Positions 47,287 to 55,258 of a DNA stretch of 64,000 bases are shown here, piece after piece. Origin of the DNA: Pseudomonadota bacterium (GTDB taxonomy: Bacteria; Pseudomonadota; Gammaproteobacteria; Steroidobacterales; Steroidobacteraceae); NCBI GenBank assembly GCA_018241525.1, contig JAFEDR010000001.1, positions 310,001-374,000 on the forward strand. The letters run 5' to 3'. The position numbers and the translations under genes are program-made. Within the stretch, counting starts at the first letter, position 1. The number at the start of each line of letters is the position of its first letter. Under the pieces are notes generated by a model. That model did not search any database. It was not told the origin of the DNA and saw nothing but the letters and a program-made list of their open reading frames with translations.

Positions 47287-47546
47287 CGGCCGCGGCTCTC
47301 GGCCAGCCTTTCGACCTTTTCGAAGGTCAGTGCTGGCTGGTCGCCGGGCCGGTTGTACTCGTGCTTGCGGCACATGTCGGCGAGCGCCGCGTCGCGCTCC
47401 TCCGCGGACGCGAACCAATGCAGCTTCTGCCAGTCATCGCCGAGCAGTAGGCGAAACGGATCGCCGCGGCGAAGCTTGATCCGCACGCCGAACGGGCGGA
47501 CGGCAGGGGTCGGGCCGAGGTGCAGGTTGTGCTCGTTGGCAATCAT
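47283..47546 (-). CDS. Small hypothetical protein
   Basis: An 87-residue protein from ATG 47546 (MIANEHNLHLGPTPAVRPFG). It is rich in Arg, Asp and Glu, with the segment FRLLLGDDWQKLHWFASAEERDAAL, and has no signal peptide or membrane helix. Its stop overlaps that of the PlpD-like gene by four bases tail to tail. GC-rich codon use matches the neighbours, so it is probably real. I do not recognise the family. Confidence 0.65.
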   Translation of the reverse strand: MIANEHNLHLGPTPAVRPFGVRIKLRRGDPFRLLLGDDWQKLHWFASAEERDAALADMCRKHEYNRPGDQPALTFEKVERLAESRGR

Positions 47547-47785
47547 GGTTCTCGGGACTCCGCTGGGGACGACGAAACTTAACGAAAGTCGGTGCGCGGC
47601 GAAAGTGGGGGAGCTGGCGGTCCCGCGCGCCATGCGCGCGACTCGCGTTCGGGTCGCGCGACGTCGAGATCTGCAATCGTGACGCGTGTCACAGTCGCGC
47701 GGTAGGCGCGCCGGGACCGGTGTCCTACGATACCGCTGCGGTGGATTGGCCTCGGGGGAGGACCGAGTCGCCGCAGGGGGCTGAG

Positions 47786-48172
47786 ATGAGGATCCTACTG
47801 CTGGCCGCCGCCGCCTGCGCGGCTGCTGCTCTGACGGGTTGCGGCTCGCCGAAAGTCGCGCCGCATACGGCGTCGGAGCTCGAGGCCGACCCGTCCCTGC
47901 TGCAGGGCATTCTCGCGCGCTGCGCCGAGAACAAGCGCGCGGCCGAGAACGATGCCGACTGCGTGAACGCTCGCCTCGCCGTGGCGCGCCTGGCGGCCGC
48001 CGAGGAATCCCGGCATACCAGCGAGCGTGGCGCGCAGTTCGAGCGCGAGCGCGAGCAGCGGCGCGACCGGGAGGAGCGATCCCGCAAGGCGGCCGAGGGC
48101 ACCCAGGGTTCGTTCGATCCCTACTCCTCGCCGGTGAGCACGGAAACCCCGGCAGATCCGCCCAAGCGCTAG
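47786..48172 (+). CDS. EexN-like small lipoprotein
   Basis: A 128-residue lipoprotein with lipobox LTGC (Cys 19). The core SELEADPSLLQGILARCAENKRAAENDADCVNA has the pattern Cys-x(n)-Asn...Asp-Cys-x-Asn-Ala that I associate with EexN/TrbK entry-exclusion lipoproteins of conjugative plasmids. After it comes a long charged helix (FEREREQRRDREERSRKA) and a Pro-rich tail. No conjugation genes are nearby, so an exclusion role here is doubtful; it may be a chromosomal relative. Confidence 0.7.
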   Translation: MRILLLAAAACAAAALTGCGSPKVAPHTASELEADPSLLQGILARCAENKRAAENDADCVNARLAVARLAAAEESRHTSERGAQFEREREQRRDREERSRKAAEGTQGSFDPYSSPVSTETPADPPKR

Positions 48173-48191
48173 GCGGCCGGCGCGCGCAACC

Positions 48192-49160
48192 TCAGCGCTC
48201 GATAAACTCGAAGAGCTCGCCATTCGGCCCGCGCGTCAGCATCACGCGGGCCGGCATCCCGTCACCGAGCGCCACGTGCAGGATCGGCAGGTGACCGGCG
48301 AGCCCGGCAGCCTGCAAGCGATCGCGCAGGTTCTCGAGCTGCGCGCAGCGCGTACTGAACAGGTTCACGCCGATGTTGCCCGGGCGCATCGGGTTCGCGA
48401 GTTCGCGCGTCGTCCGCTCGTGAAAGTGCACGCCGAGAACCTTGCCACTCGGCTGTTCGGGGTCGCGGAACAGCACCAGCGAGACGCGCGATCCGGCCGG
48501 CACGCCGAAGAGCTCGCAGACCCGATCCCGCTCATCACCGGTGAGTTCATCATCGATGTCGTCGGCGCGCAGGCCAAGTCCATCGACGTAGAATCTGCGA
48601 GTGCTGTCGAGGTTCGCGACCACCACCGAGACGGTGGCGACCTCGCTGGTACGACCTGCCGGTGGTACGGCCCGCTGGGCACGTGGCGGATGGCGGTGCC
48701 CGACCATCAGCAGCAGCGGCGTCTGACCTGGCCCGCCGAGGAGTGCCTCCTCGGTGGCGCTGTCACGGACGACAAAGCGAACTGGACCCGCACGCACGGC
48801 ACACCCGGCTGACTCGAGCACCCGCACGGCGGCGTCGAGAGGAGGTGCAACATAGAGGTCCAGCGCCTTCGGGCCGACGTCGGTGGGTCCATCGGCGGCG
48901 CCAGGTCCGAAATCGGCACGCGTCACCCGGGCCGCCGGGTCGGCGACCTCGGCGAGCCGCAGTCGACCGAAGGCATAGCCATCGCAGGACAGTTCGACCA
49001 GTCGCACGTCTGCGTAGGGCGCCAGGCCCCAGACCGACAGCAGGCTGACGGAAGCGCGCGTATCGGACTCGATGCGCAGCCCGCAAACCTCGTGCAGCAG
49101 GCGCAACGCCGCCGGCAGGTCCGAGACGCCGAGGGTGACCGATTCGATGCCGGAGATCAT
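48192..49160 (-). CDS. Two-domain VOC (glyoxalase/dioxygenase) family protein
   Basis: A 322-residue protein with two vicinal-oxygen-chelate modules (about 1-150 and 170-322): [22 protein letters not shown] at the start and [21 protein letters not shown] in the second half, ending in [13 protein letters not shown], where the Glu is a candidate metal ligand. Metal-binding His and Glu residues are not complete in the first module. Ring-cleavage dioxygenase, glyoxalase or resistance roles are all possible. ATG 49160. Confidence 0.78.
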   Translation of the reverse strand: MISGIESVTLGVSDLPAALRLLHEVCGLRIESDTRASVSLLSVWGLAPYADVRLVELSCDGYAFGRLRLAEVADPAARVTRADFGPGAADGPTDVGPKALDLYVAPPLDAAVRVLESAGCAVRAGPVRFVVRDSATEEALLGGPGQTPLLLMVGHRHPPRAQRAVPPAGRTSEVATVSVVVANLDSTRRFYVDGLGLRADDIDDELTGDERDRVCELFGVPAGSRVSLVLFRDPEQPSGKVLGVHFHERTTRELANPMRPGNIGVNLFSTRCAQLENLRDRLQAAGLAGHLPILHVALGDGMPARVMLTRGPNGELFEFIER

Positions 49161-49261
49161 GGCCGGGATCCCGAGAAAGAGCGGCAGGATACCGGAGCGG
49201 GATCACGCGGCAAGCCCGGGGCGATCCGCATAGAATCAGGGTCCACCGCGAGGAGCTAAGC

Positions 49262-49927
49262 ATGGGTATCTTTCAGAGCCGCAAGACGTCGTTGCCGCAG
49301 CGTGAGGACGCGCTTCCGGGCCGGCCCGAGCCGCTGCGGGTGCCGGTAAGACATTTCGTCAATGGCCATCGCATCGTGCCGCCGTTTGCGCCGGGCCTCG
49401 AACTCGCGCTGTTCGGCCTCGGCTGCTTCTGGGGTGCCGAGCGGCTCTACTGGCAGTTGCCGGGCGTGGACGCGACGGCGGTTGGCTACGCCGGGGGCTT
49501 CACTCCGAACCCGACGTACGAGGAGGTCTGCAGCGGCAGGACAGGGCACGCCGAAGTGGTTCGGGTCATCTACGATCCCGAGAAAGTCGACTACGAAGAC
49601 CTGCTGAAGGTCTTCTGGGAGTCCCATGACCCGACGCAGGGCATGCGCCAGGGCAACGACGTCGGCACGCAGTATCGGTCGGTCATCTATGCGACCACGC
49701 CCGCGCAGCAGCAGGCGGCGGAAGCGTCGCGGGCGGCGTACCAAGCCTCTCTGCGGCAGGCCGGGATGAGCCCGATAACGACCGAAATCTTGACGGCGCC
49801 TGAGTTTTATTACGCTGAGGAGTATCACCAGCAATATCTGGCGAAGAATCCGAACGGGTACTGCGGGATTGGGGGCTGTGGGATCCCCTTCAAATCTGCG
49901 GAGTTACAAGTGGGCGAGAAGGCGTAG
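49262..49927 (+). CDS. msrA: Peptide-methionine (S)-S-oxide reductase MsrA
   Basis: MsrA reduces methionine-S-sulfoxide in proteins. The protein has 221 residues. The catalytic Cys 55 is in [10 protein letters not shown], and the C-terminal resolving cysteines are Cys 201 and Cys 206 in [15 protein letters not shown] just before ATG 49262 is a strong Shine-Dalgarno. Its last 34 codons (from Tyr 188) and the following ~150 bp recur four more times downstream (see repeats). Those copies still encode MsrA-like tails. So this gene's current tail looks like the newest of a series of replacements. Confidence 0.95.
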   Translation: MGIFQSRKTSLPQREDALPGRPEPLRVPVRHFVNGHRIVPPFAPGLELALFGLGCFWGAERLYWQLPGVDATAVGYAGGFTPNPTYEEVCSGRTGHAEVVRVIYDPEKVDYEDLLKVFWESHDPTQGMRQGNDVGTQYRSVIYATTPAQQQAAEASRAAYQASLRQAGMSPITTEILTAPEFYYAEEYHQQYLAKNPNGYCGIGGCGIPFKSAELQVGEKA

Positions 49928-50080
49928 TCAAAGCTACACCGAGGGTTCCGACAGGAAATCAGCCGGTTAGCGGCGTCCCGCCCCGCGATCCCGCACGATT
50001 CCGCAGACAATACCGGCGTGTGATCGGCGCTGACGTCTACCGGAATTCTACCGTCGACCGAGGATCAGGATAGTCGGCGG
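49823..50080 (+). repeat. Tail repeat 1 (within and after the functional msrA)
   Basis: From codon 188 of msrA to about 150 bp past its stop. The first 47 bases (49823-49869) are identical to repeat 2. The 3' part ends in GCTGACGTCTACCGG and then TCTACCGTCGACC (around 50029-50059), also conserved in repeats 2 and 3. No gene lies in the rest of the copy. Confidence 0.85.
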
Positions 50081-50156
50081 CGAAGAGACTGACCGAGTCG
50101 GCCCAGATATGGATTTCAGTTCGCGGCCGACCTTGCGGTCGCCAGTAGCGGTGGTT

Positions 50157-50417
50157 CTACCCGATTGGCGTCAGGTCCGATGGATACAGACTCATTGCTT
50201 CGCGCTGCCCGTCCGTTGCATCGCCAGAGAAGTCCCTCCCGTTCCACGCTCTGTTCAAATGGGCAAAGACGTGCCCCAGGTGAGCCGCATATTCGGATTC
50301 ATCAATGCGGCCGTCCCTCGCCATCTGCTCCGTTAGATTGGAGAGGTGCTCTCGCGCCTCGTCGAGTTCATCGATCAACAACGCCCAGGCGACGTAGTGA
50401 TCTGTCCGATTGATCAT
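50157..50417 (-). CDS. Small hypothetical protein in cargo A
   Basis: An 86-residue acidic protein (MINRTDHYVAWALLIDELDE...) from ATG 50417, helical in look: EAREHLSNLTEQMARDGRIDESEYAAHLGHVFAHLNRAWNGRDF. No signal peptide or known motif. It lies downstream of the toxin-antitoxin pair in the same direction, 26 bp after its end, so it may be a third gene of that operon. I do not recognise it. Confidence 0.55.
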   Translation of the reverse strand: MINRTDHYVAWALLIDELDEAREHLSNLTEQMARDGRIDESEYAAHLGHVFAHLNRAWNGRDFSGDATDGQREAMSLYPSDLTPIG

Positions 50418-50442
50418 GCATCTCCCCCGGTCTGAGGGTGGA

Positions 50443-50790
50443 TTACAAGCGCAATTCCGCAGCGATCGCATCGTACGGTGCTGACACGCGACCATCATCG
50501 CGCCGTAGCAGCCCGGATGCCGCCAGAGTCTCGACGTCCTCGTGCACACGCTTGTAATCGCGCCCCAGTCGGACGGCAAGCGCTTTGACTGAAGCAGCTG
50601 GTTCCCGGTGCACGTCCCGAAGAAGCTCAAGGCGCTTGGGTGTCAGTGCATTCAACATTGCCGGCAAATCTGGAAACGTCACGTGACGCTCGCGGACCTT
50701 CTCGCCATGTTCGAGCCGGTGCCAAGCGCTCACGAAACGCTTGCCCATCTCGTCAAGCGTGCCGACATGAACCTTGATTCGCTTGCTCAT
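50443..50790 (-). CDS. HVO_A0114-type DNA-binding antitoxin (TumA-like)
   Basis: A 115-residue protein with a winged-helix C-terminal half (LTPKRLELLRDVHREPAASVKALAVRLGRDYKRVHEDVETLAASGLL). It belongs to the HVO_A0114-like putative regulators that pair with TumE-family toxins. It starts four bases before the end of the upstream toxin gene (ATGA overlap), so the two are coupled. It probably neutralises the toxin and represses the operon through the inverted repeats at 51074-51118. Confidence 0.8.
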   Translation of the reverse strand: MSKRIKVHVGTLDEMGKRFVSAWHRLEHGEKVRERHVTFPDLPAMLNALTPKRLELLRDVHREPAASVKALAVRLGRDYKRVHEDVETLAASGLLRRDDGRVSAPYDAIAAELRL

Positions 50791-51074
50791 GACTCACCTC
50801 GGACATGGCGGACATCCGCCAGAAAGTCCTCGATCAGCTGCTCCGGCGTACTGAATTCATAGGGCACTTCCTTGCCTTGAACGTGTCGATGATCGCCTTT
50901 ACCGCGCTCGTTGTCGTATCCGACCAGCCTTCGCTCTGGCCATCCATAGAACAGGCTGTACTTCAGGCGATGCTTGCTACCTCGTGCCGATTCTGGAAGC
51001 TCCCAGATCTTCATCTCGACAATCGATCCATCAGCCAACACCTGCTTGTCGTGAAACGCTAGGCGGGCCCTCAT
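50787..51074 (-). CDS. TumE family toxin (DUF6516)
   Basis: A 95-residue protein (MRARLAFHDKQVLADGSIVEMKIWELPE, SKHRLKYSLFYGWPERRLVGYDNERGKGDHRH) that matches the TumE/DUF6516 toxin family. The GYDNERGKGDHRH segment, with two His residues, is a typical signature and may be the active site. ATG 51074 gives the normal family N-terminus; an earlier ATG at 51110 would extend across the operator repeats and is unlikely. Toxin first, antitoxin second is usual for this family. Target is unknown. Confidence 0.83.
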   Translation of the reverse strand: MRARLAFHDKQVLADGSIVEMKIWELPESARGSKHRLKYSLFYGWPERRLVGYDNERGKGDHRHVQGKEVPYEFSTPEQLIEDFLADVRHVRGES

Positions 51075-51118
51075 ATGGCGCACTACGCCATACACGGGAT
51101 ATGGCGTCAAGTGCCATA
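51074..51118. promoter_or_regulatory. Paired inverted repeats upstream of the TumE/HVO_A0114 operon
   Basis: TATGGCG (51074-51080) and CGCCATA (51086-51092) form one perfect inverted repeat with a 5-base spacer; TATGGC (51100-51105) and GCCATA (51113-51118) form a second with a 7-base spacer. The repeated half-site over the toxin start suits an autoregulatory antitoxin operator. Confidence 0.6.
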
Positions 51119-51161
51119 CATGGTCATGTCGCCGAGAAGTGCGCCTGGACTACCGTTGAAG

Positions 51162-51510
51162 AGACGTCAGCGTCTACTGGATGTCGACCGGTAGAAGCCA
51201 GCCGCGTCAGTAACCGCGTGGATTCCGTGAGGGTTCCGGCCTCTAGGCGTACTATCACCAGCAATATCTGGCGAAGAATCCGAACGGGTACTGCGGGATA
51301 GGAGGGTGTGGGGTCCCCCTCAAAATCGCGGAGTTACAGGTGGGGGAGAAGGCGTAGGCGGAGCTACAGCGAGGGTTCCGGCAGGAAGTTGCGGGGTTAG
51401 CGGCGTCCAGTCCCGAGACCCTGCGCGCTTCTGCAGAGAAATCCAGTGTCTGTTTGGCGCTGACGTCTACCGGAATTCTACCGTCGACCTAGGTTCAGGA
51501 TAGCCCGGGG
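51162..51510 (+). repeat. Tail repeat 2 with its 91-bp upstream end
   Basis: The 91-bp end (51162-51252) resembles the one before repeat 3. The tail (51253-51510) aligns gap-free with repeat 1 and encodes a complete MsrA C-terminus in frame ([18 protein letters not shown], then [16 protein letters not shown] and stop), including both resolving Cys codons. It holds no gene start and is probably untranslated. The region up to the brnT promoter shows nothing else. Confidence 0.85.
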
Positions 51511-51529
51511 CGAAAGGCTCTCCCGCGGG

Positions 51530-51558
51530 TTGTGGTAGCTACGAACTGTAGCTACAAT
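51530..51558 (+). promoter_or_regulatory. brnTA promoter with two GTAGCTAC palindromes
   Basis: TTGTGG (51530-51535), 17-base spacer, TACAAT (51553-51558) form a sigma-70-type promoter. The 8-bp palindrome GTAGCTAC occurs at 51535-51542 and 51548-51555, overlapping both hexamers, a likely BrnA operator. The -10 ends five bases before the ATG at 51564, implying a leaderless brnT message. Confidence 0.55.
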
Positions 51559-51563
51559 GTTTC

Positions 51564-51836
51564 ATGTTCTCATGGGACGAGCCGAAGCGGCTAAGAAACC
51601 TGCGAAAACATGGGATTGATTTTAGAGACGCGCCGAAGATCTTTCGTGGGTTCACGCTCACGGCGGAGGACGATCGGGAATCCTATGGGGAGCGGCGCTT
51701 CTTGACGCTGGGATTGCTCGAGGATCAAGTCGTGTCGGTCGCACACACTGAGCACGGCGAAGACATTCGGATTTTTTCGATTCGCAAGGCTACCAAACAT
51801 GAAGCGCGGTTCTACTTCTCGCAAATCACGGACTGA
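51564..51836 (+). CDS. brnT: BrnT family ribonuclease toxin
   Basis: A 90-residue RelE-fold toxin. Family signature: MFSWDEPKRLRNLRKHGIDFRDAPKIF, then RESYGERRFLTLGLLEDQVVSVAHTEHGEDIRIFSIRKATKHEARFY, with the catalytic Arg and His residues expected for BrnT. Its gene overlaps brnA by 38 bases. GC content and codon use are lower than in flanking genes, in line with transfer. Toxicity is inferred from the family. Confidence 0.9.
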   Translation: MFSWDEPKRLRNLRKHGIDFRDAPKIFRGFTLTAEDDRESYGERRFLTLGLLEDQVVSVAHTEHGEDIRIFSIRKATKHEARFYFSQITD

Positions 51837-52077
51837 TCTTCGCCGTGTTCGTCAGACGACGGACGCGAACATGGTGAAGGACGGCGATGCACCGGAATGG
51901 ACGCCGGCAATGTTCGCCCGCGCTGTGGTTCGCAAAGGACTGAAGCCGGTGACTAGGAAAGCGTTGCTCTCGCTGCGCATTGACTCCGATGTTGTTGAGT
52001 GGTTCAAGGCGCAAGGTTCGGGGTATCAGTCGAGAATGAATGCTTTGTTGCGCGCGTACATGGAAGCCCATAGGTAA
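51799..52077 (+). CDS. brnA: BrnA family antitoxin
   Basis: A 92-residue antitoxin with the C-terminal ribbon-helix-helix part VTRKALLSLRIDSDVVEWFKAQGSGYQSRMNALLRAYMEAHR, the BrnA_antitoxin pattern. ATG 51799 lies inside brnT; the N-terminal Lys/Arg-rich stretch is poorly conserved. It likely forms a dimer with BrnT that binds the palindromes at 51535-51555. Confidence 0.9.
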   Translation: MKRGSTSRKSRTDLRRVRQTTDANMVKDGDAPEWTPAMFARAVVRKGLKPVTRKALLSLRIDSDVVEWFKAQGSGYQSRMNALLRAYMEAHR

Positions 52078-52078
52078 G

Positions 52079-52453
52079 ATGGCGTCTCGGCTCGATATGT
52101 CCATGGTCGGCAGGAAGCTGCGACTGCTCCCGCGTGCATTTCTTCTGCTATGCCTCAATTCCTTTGTGATCCAGCACTGCCTCGCGGCGGAGAAGGCTGC
52201 GCATTTGCCTAAATGGCTGCTTAGCGCAATGGAGGTTGATAGGAAATCGGCGCACCCTGGATCGTTTGAAGAGGCGAGCTACGAAGGCAAGAGAGTCTTT
52301 CAATTCACCCGCGGCGACCGGGCTGATACGGGTGACGAGCACGTTCTCTTTTCCGAGGACGGGAAGGAAATTTGCGTGTTCGGTGGTTTCGCAGCTCACG
52401 TTACATCCGGAAGCTGCACCATCGCCATGATTGTCTTTGTGCGGAAGCTTTGA
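52079..52453 (+). CDS. Small secreted protein in cargo B, weakly DUF6970-like
   Basis: A 124-residue protein from ATG 52079 (ATG 52103 is an alternative). A signal peptide is visible (LLPRAFLLLCLNSFVIQHCLA). The mature part, LPKWLLSAMEVDRKSAHPGSFEEASYEGKRVFQF, then FSEDGKEICVFGGFAAHVTSGSC, loosely recalls small periplasmic DUF6970 proteins but without the Cys pair of the typical family. It starts one base after the brnA stop codon. Function unknown. Confidence 0.55.
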   Translation: MASRLDMSMVGRKLRLLPRAFLLLCLNSFVIQHCLAAEKAAHLPKWLLSAMEVDRKSAHPGSFEEASYEGKRVFQFTRGDRADTGDEHVLFSEDGKEICVFGGFAAHVTSGSCTIAMIVFVRKL

Positions 52454-52482
52454 TCGGTTGCACCGCTGGTCTACCGACGGAT

Positions 52483-52831
52483 CGACGCCAACGTCTACCG
52501 AAAGTCGACCGGCAGAGTCCAACAGAGTCGGTAACTGCGTGCTTTCTGTGGGGATTCCGCGCATCGGGCGTACTATCACCAGCAATATCTGGCGAAGAAT
52601 CCGAACGGGTATTGCGGGATTGGAGGGTGTGGGGTGCCCTTCAAAATCGCTGAGTTACCGGTAGGGGAGAAAGCGTAGCGGGAGCTACGACGAGGGTTCC
52701 GGCGGGAAGTCGCACGGTCAACGGCATCTAAACCAAAAAGCCTGCGTAATTCTGCGGAACAATCCAGCGCGTGAGCGGCGCTGACGTCTACCGGAATTCT
52801 ACCGTCGACCGCGGTTCAGGGCAGTCCACGG
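52483..52831 (+). repeat. Tail repeat 3 with its 91-bp upstream end
   Basis: The 91-bp end (52483-52573) begins GACGCCAACGTCTACCG and matches that of repeat 2. The tail (52574-52831) aligns without gaps to repeats 1 and 2 and encodes an intact MsrA C-terminus ([20 protein letters not shown], then EKA and stop). Nothing else is seen up to the TIR gene at 52952. Confidence 0.85.
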
Positions 52832-52951
52832 CGCAGCCGTGAATGCGCGCGGAACCAACCGATACGACCCGGCGCGGCTGGATGCCCCTGTCGAGAGCGA
52901 TCATTGAGGATCTCCTAACCTGAACACGTTCCTGAACCTCCGGGGCGGGAT

Positions 52952-53514
52952 ATGCCGGAGGAGTCCAGAGCCGTATTCCTGAGCTACGCGTCCGAAGACT
53001 CGGAGGCGGCCGCGCGCCTGGCTCAGGCGTTGAAGGCGGCAGGAATCGAGGTCTGGTTCGACCAGAGGGAGCTGCGCGGCGGGGATGCGTGGAACAAGAG
53101 GATCCGACACGAGATCCACGATTGCGTCCCTTTCATTCCGATTGTGTCCCATCACACCCAGGAGCGGCTCGGGGGTTACTTCCGGCACGAGGGAATCTCG
53201 CGATCGAGCTTGCCGATCACATGACCGAGAGCAAGGCCTTTCTGGTTCCGCTCGTAATCGACGGTACGCCGTACCACGATCGCTCAGTACCGGAAGAATT
53301 TCGCGAGCTGCAGCGGACGCACTTGCCCGCCGGTGAGAAGTCGCCTGCGTTCGCAAAGCGCATCCAGAAGCTCCTCTCGTGCGAGTCCGGTCCCGTACCG
53401 ACGATGGCTCGGAGACCGGACGCGGTGACGCCGGGAAGGGCTTCGCGTAGGCAGCGGCAAGTAGGCGCTGTAACGTCTTGGGCAACCACGACGGCCGACC
53501 GATCAAGATGCTGA
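52952..53514 (+). pseudogene. TIR domain protein, frameshifted and truncated
   Basis: The first 80 codons read ESRAVFLSYASEDSEAAARL, then GIEVWFDQRELRGGDAWNKR and IPIVSHHTQERLGGYFRHE, a clear TIR domain. At about 53196 the frame shifts by a missing base; the second frame continues NLAIELADHMTESKAFLVPL, then VPEEFRELQRTHLPAGEKSP, the rest of the TIR fold, to a stop at 53512-53514. Restoring one base (expected Trp codon) joins the two. The effector domain that usually follows TIR is missing and an IS3 remnant lies at that place. Assembly error is possible but the truncation looks real. Confidence 0.8.
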
Positions 53515-53600
53515 CATTGCTCGACGAGTGTACGAGGGAGACGCTGGCCGTTTACAGCGAACTACGCCCACGAGCGCGCACTGGCCGTGCGATGGCACGT
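53484..53600 (+). pseudogene. IS3-family transposase (orfB) remnant
   Basis: In one frame the DNA reads NHDGRPIKMLTLLDECTRET followed by LAVYSELRPRARTGRAMARF. The pattern DGR-x(3)-LT-x(2)-DE-x-TRE is the conserved integrase-core segment of IS3-family transposases. Only ~39 codons remain and no ends are seen. It overlaps the end of the TIR pseudogene in another frame, so an IS insertion may have truncated it. Confidence 0.6.
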
Positions 53601-53659
53601 TTCGTTAGGATCGCCGAGCGACGGTCAAGCATGGCCGCCGGTACCGGGGGAGGCTGACC

Positions 53660-54769
53660 ATGACGTCGTCCATCCGTGCGCTTTTCGCGTTGCTGTTGGT
53701 CGCGGCCGCCGCCGCGGCAGCTGAACCGTTAAAGTCGCCGGACGACGGTGTATCCCAGACGTTCACCATCGCGCGGTTCACCCTCGAGAACGGCACCGGT
53801 TTGTCCGATGCACGTTTGAGGTACGCAACCTACGGCACGCTAAATAGCGCGCGGGACAACGCGATCCTGCTGCCCTCGCACTACATGGCAGATAGCCACG
53901 GCTACGAATGGTTGATTGGCCCAGGCAAGGCGCTCGATCCAGCGCGATACTTTCTGATCGCGACCGAACTCTTCGGCAACGGCCGCTCGTCCTCGCCGAG
54001 TAATACTCCGGAGCCGCAGCACGGTCCGCGGTTTCCCGTTACAACGATTCGCGACAACGTCGAGGCGACCCGCCGGCTGCTCACGGAACGTTTCGGCATC
54101 ACGCACCTGCGTGCTGTCATCGGCTTTTCAATGGGCGGGCAACAGGCGTTCCAGTGGGCCGTCAGCCATCCGCGCTTCGCCGACCGGATTGTGGTGACCG
54201 CGGCGACTGCTAGAACTTGGCCGCACGGCATTGTGCGTCTCGAGGGTCAGATCGCCACCATTGAGGCCGATCCTGTGTTCAAGGGCGGCGACTACACTGC
54301 TGAGCCGACTCACGGTGTCGACACCTTCGGTCTGGTGTGGGCAGCATGGTTGTTCTCGCAGCAGTGGTGGCGCGATGAGCTGTGGCGCGAGGGTGCGCCG
54401 GCCGGCACCACGTTCGAGCAGGCGCTCGACCGGTTCCGGCACGATTTCATTCCGGGCGCAGACGCGAACGATCTGATACTTCAGATGCGCACCTGGGAGC
54501 GGCATGATGTCGGTACGACGCCAGGCTTTGGAGGCGATATCAAGCGGGCGCTGCGCGCGATCGAGGCGCCCCTGCTGTACATGCCCTCGACCACAGATCT
54601 CTACTTCCCGCTGGCGGACGCCGAGTATGAGGCGCAGTTCATACCACACGTGGCGCTCAAACCTATCGTGTCGCTGTGGGGTCACACAGCCGGTGCCGCC
54701 AGTAACCCGGCCGACGCGAAGTTCCTGAACCAAACCATTGCGGAGTTCCTCGACGCGCCGCCTCCCTGA
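53660..54769 (+). CDS. Secreted alpha/beta hydrolase, MetX-like fold
   Basis: A 369-residue protein with a signal peptide (IRALFALLLVAAAAAAA). The nucleophile elbow IGFSMGGQQAFQWA has Ser 157, the acid is probably Asp in PSTTDLYFPLAD (about 316) and the catalytic His is in LWGHTAGAASNP. The overall layout (LRYATYGTLNSARDNAILLPSHY) resembles homoserine O-acetyltransferase-related hydrolases, but the export signal argues against amino acid synthesis. GGGAGG precedes ATG 53660. It is the last gene of cargo C. Confidence 0.8.
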   Translation: MTSSIRALFALLLVAAAAAAAEPLKSPDDGVSQTFTIARFTLENGTGLSDARLRYATYGTLNSARDNAILLPSHYMADSHGYEWLIGPGKALDPARYFLIATELFGNGRSSSPSNTPEPQHGPRFPVTTIRDNVEATRRLLTERFGITHLRAVIGFSMGGQQAFQWAVSHPRFADRIVVTAATARTWPHGIVRLEGQIATIEADPVFKGGDYTAEPTHGVDTFGLVWAAWLFSQQWWRDELWREGAPAGTTFEQALDRFRHDFIPGADANDLILQMRTWERHDVGTTPGFGGDIKRALRAIEAPLLYMPSTTDLYFPLADAEYEAQFIPHVALKPIVSLWGHTAGAASNPADAKFLNQTIAEFLDAPPP

Positions 54770-55060
54770 CGGGCGCATACGCACAAACGGATCCGGAGGG
54801 CGGTAGGGTCAGCAATATCTCGCGAAGAGTCCGAACGGGTAATGCGGCAATAGGGGTTGTGGAGTGCCCTTCAGAATTGCGGAGGTACGGGCGGGAGGGA
54901 AGGCTTAGGCGGAGCAAGACTGAGGGTTCCGGCGAGAAATCCGATGGATAGTGACGGGCTTACTCCAGATCCCAAGTGCGTCTGCAGAAACCTACCGCAC
55001 GCTCGATGCTGATGCCTACCGGAATTCTAGCGTCGACCGCGTCGCAGGATTCTCCGCGGC
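54770..55060 (+). repeat. Tail repeat 4, partly decayed
   Basis: From about 54804 the DNA matches repeats 1-3 with scattered changes and a net loss of two bases. In frame it encodes QQYLAKSPNG-stop-CGNRGCGVPFRIAE..., so the Tyr codon before the first Cys has become TAA. The conserved end GCTGATGCCTACCGG is at 55008-55022. Only a trace of the upstream end (near 54770-54803) is left. No gene lies from 54770 to 55258; hairpins at 55078-55130 are noted below. Confidence 0.75.
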
Positions 55061-55130
55061 GAAGGATGGACGGGCGTGCAGGCCGGCCGCCGCCTACGCA
55101 GGCCTGCCTTCCAGAGAGCAGTCAGTTAGA

Positions 55131-55159
55131 CGCCGCAAAGCGGGCGTCAACTTGGCCGC
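55131..55159. other. Hairpin reminiscent of an integron recombination arm
   Basis: GTTAGACGC (around 55126-55134) and GCGTCAAC (around 55145-55152) flank a short loop and would pair with one bulged A. GTTAGAC fits the integron core GTTRRRY, but the expected RYYYAAC partner is missing upstream and no intI is present. Recorded as an imperfect structure only. Confidence 0.3.
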
Positions 55160-55243
55160 CGGACCACCGCATGGGGCGCTGTCCCGAATGGGGTGAAGGC
55201 GTTACGCTCGTCCGACGCTTTGGCAAAGAGTCGTCTTAGGTTC

Positions 55244-55254
55244 GGGGGGGGGGG
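55244..55254 (+). repeat. Run of eleven G residues just before the cargo D gene
   Basis: Eleven consecutive G bases end four bases before the GTG at 55259. They could act as a Shine-Dalgarno-like tract whose length changes by slippage, or the count may be a sequencing artefact. Confidence 0.6.
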
Positions 55255-55258
55255 TACG

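Noticed and set aside
51799-51836. Frameshift between brnT and brnA
   Set aside because: A 38-base overlap of the two genes is normal for this family; both proteins are complete.
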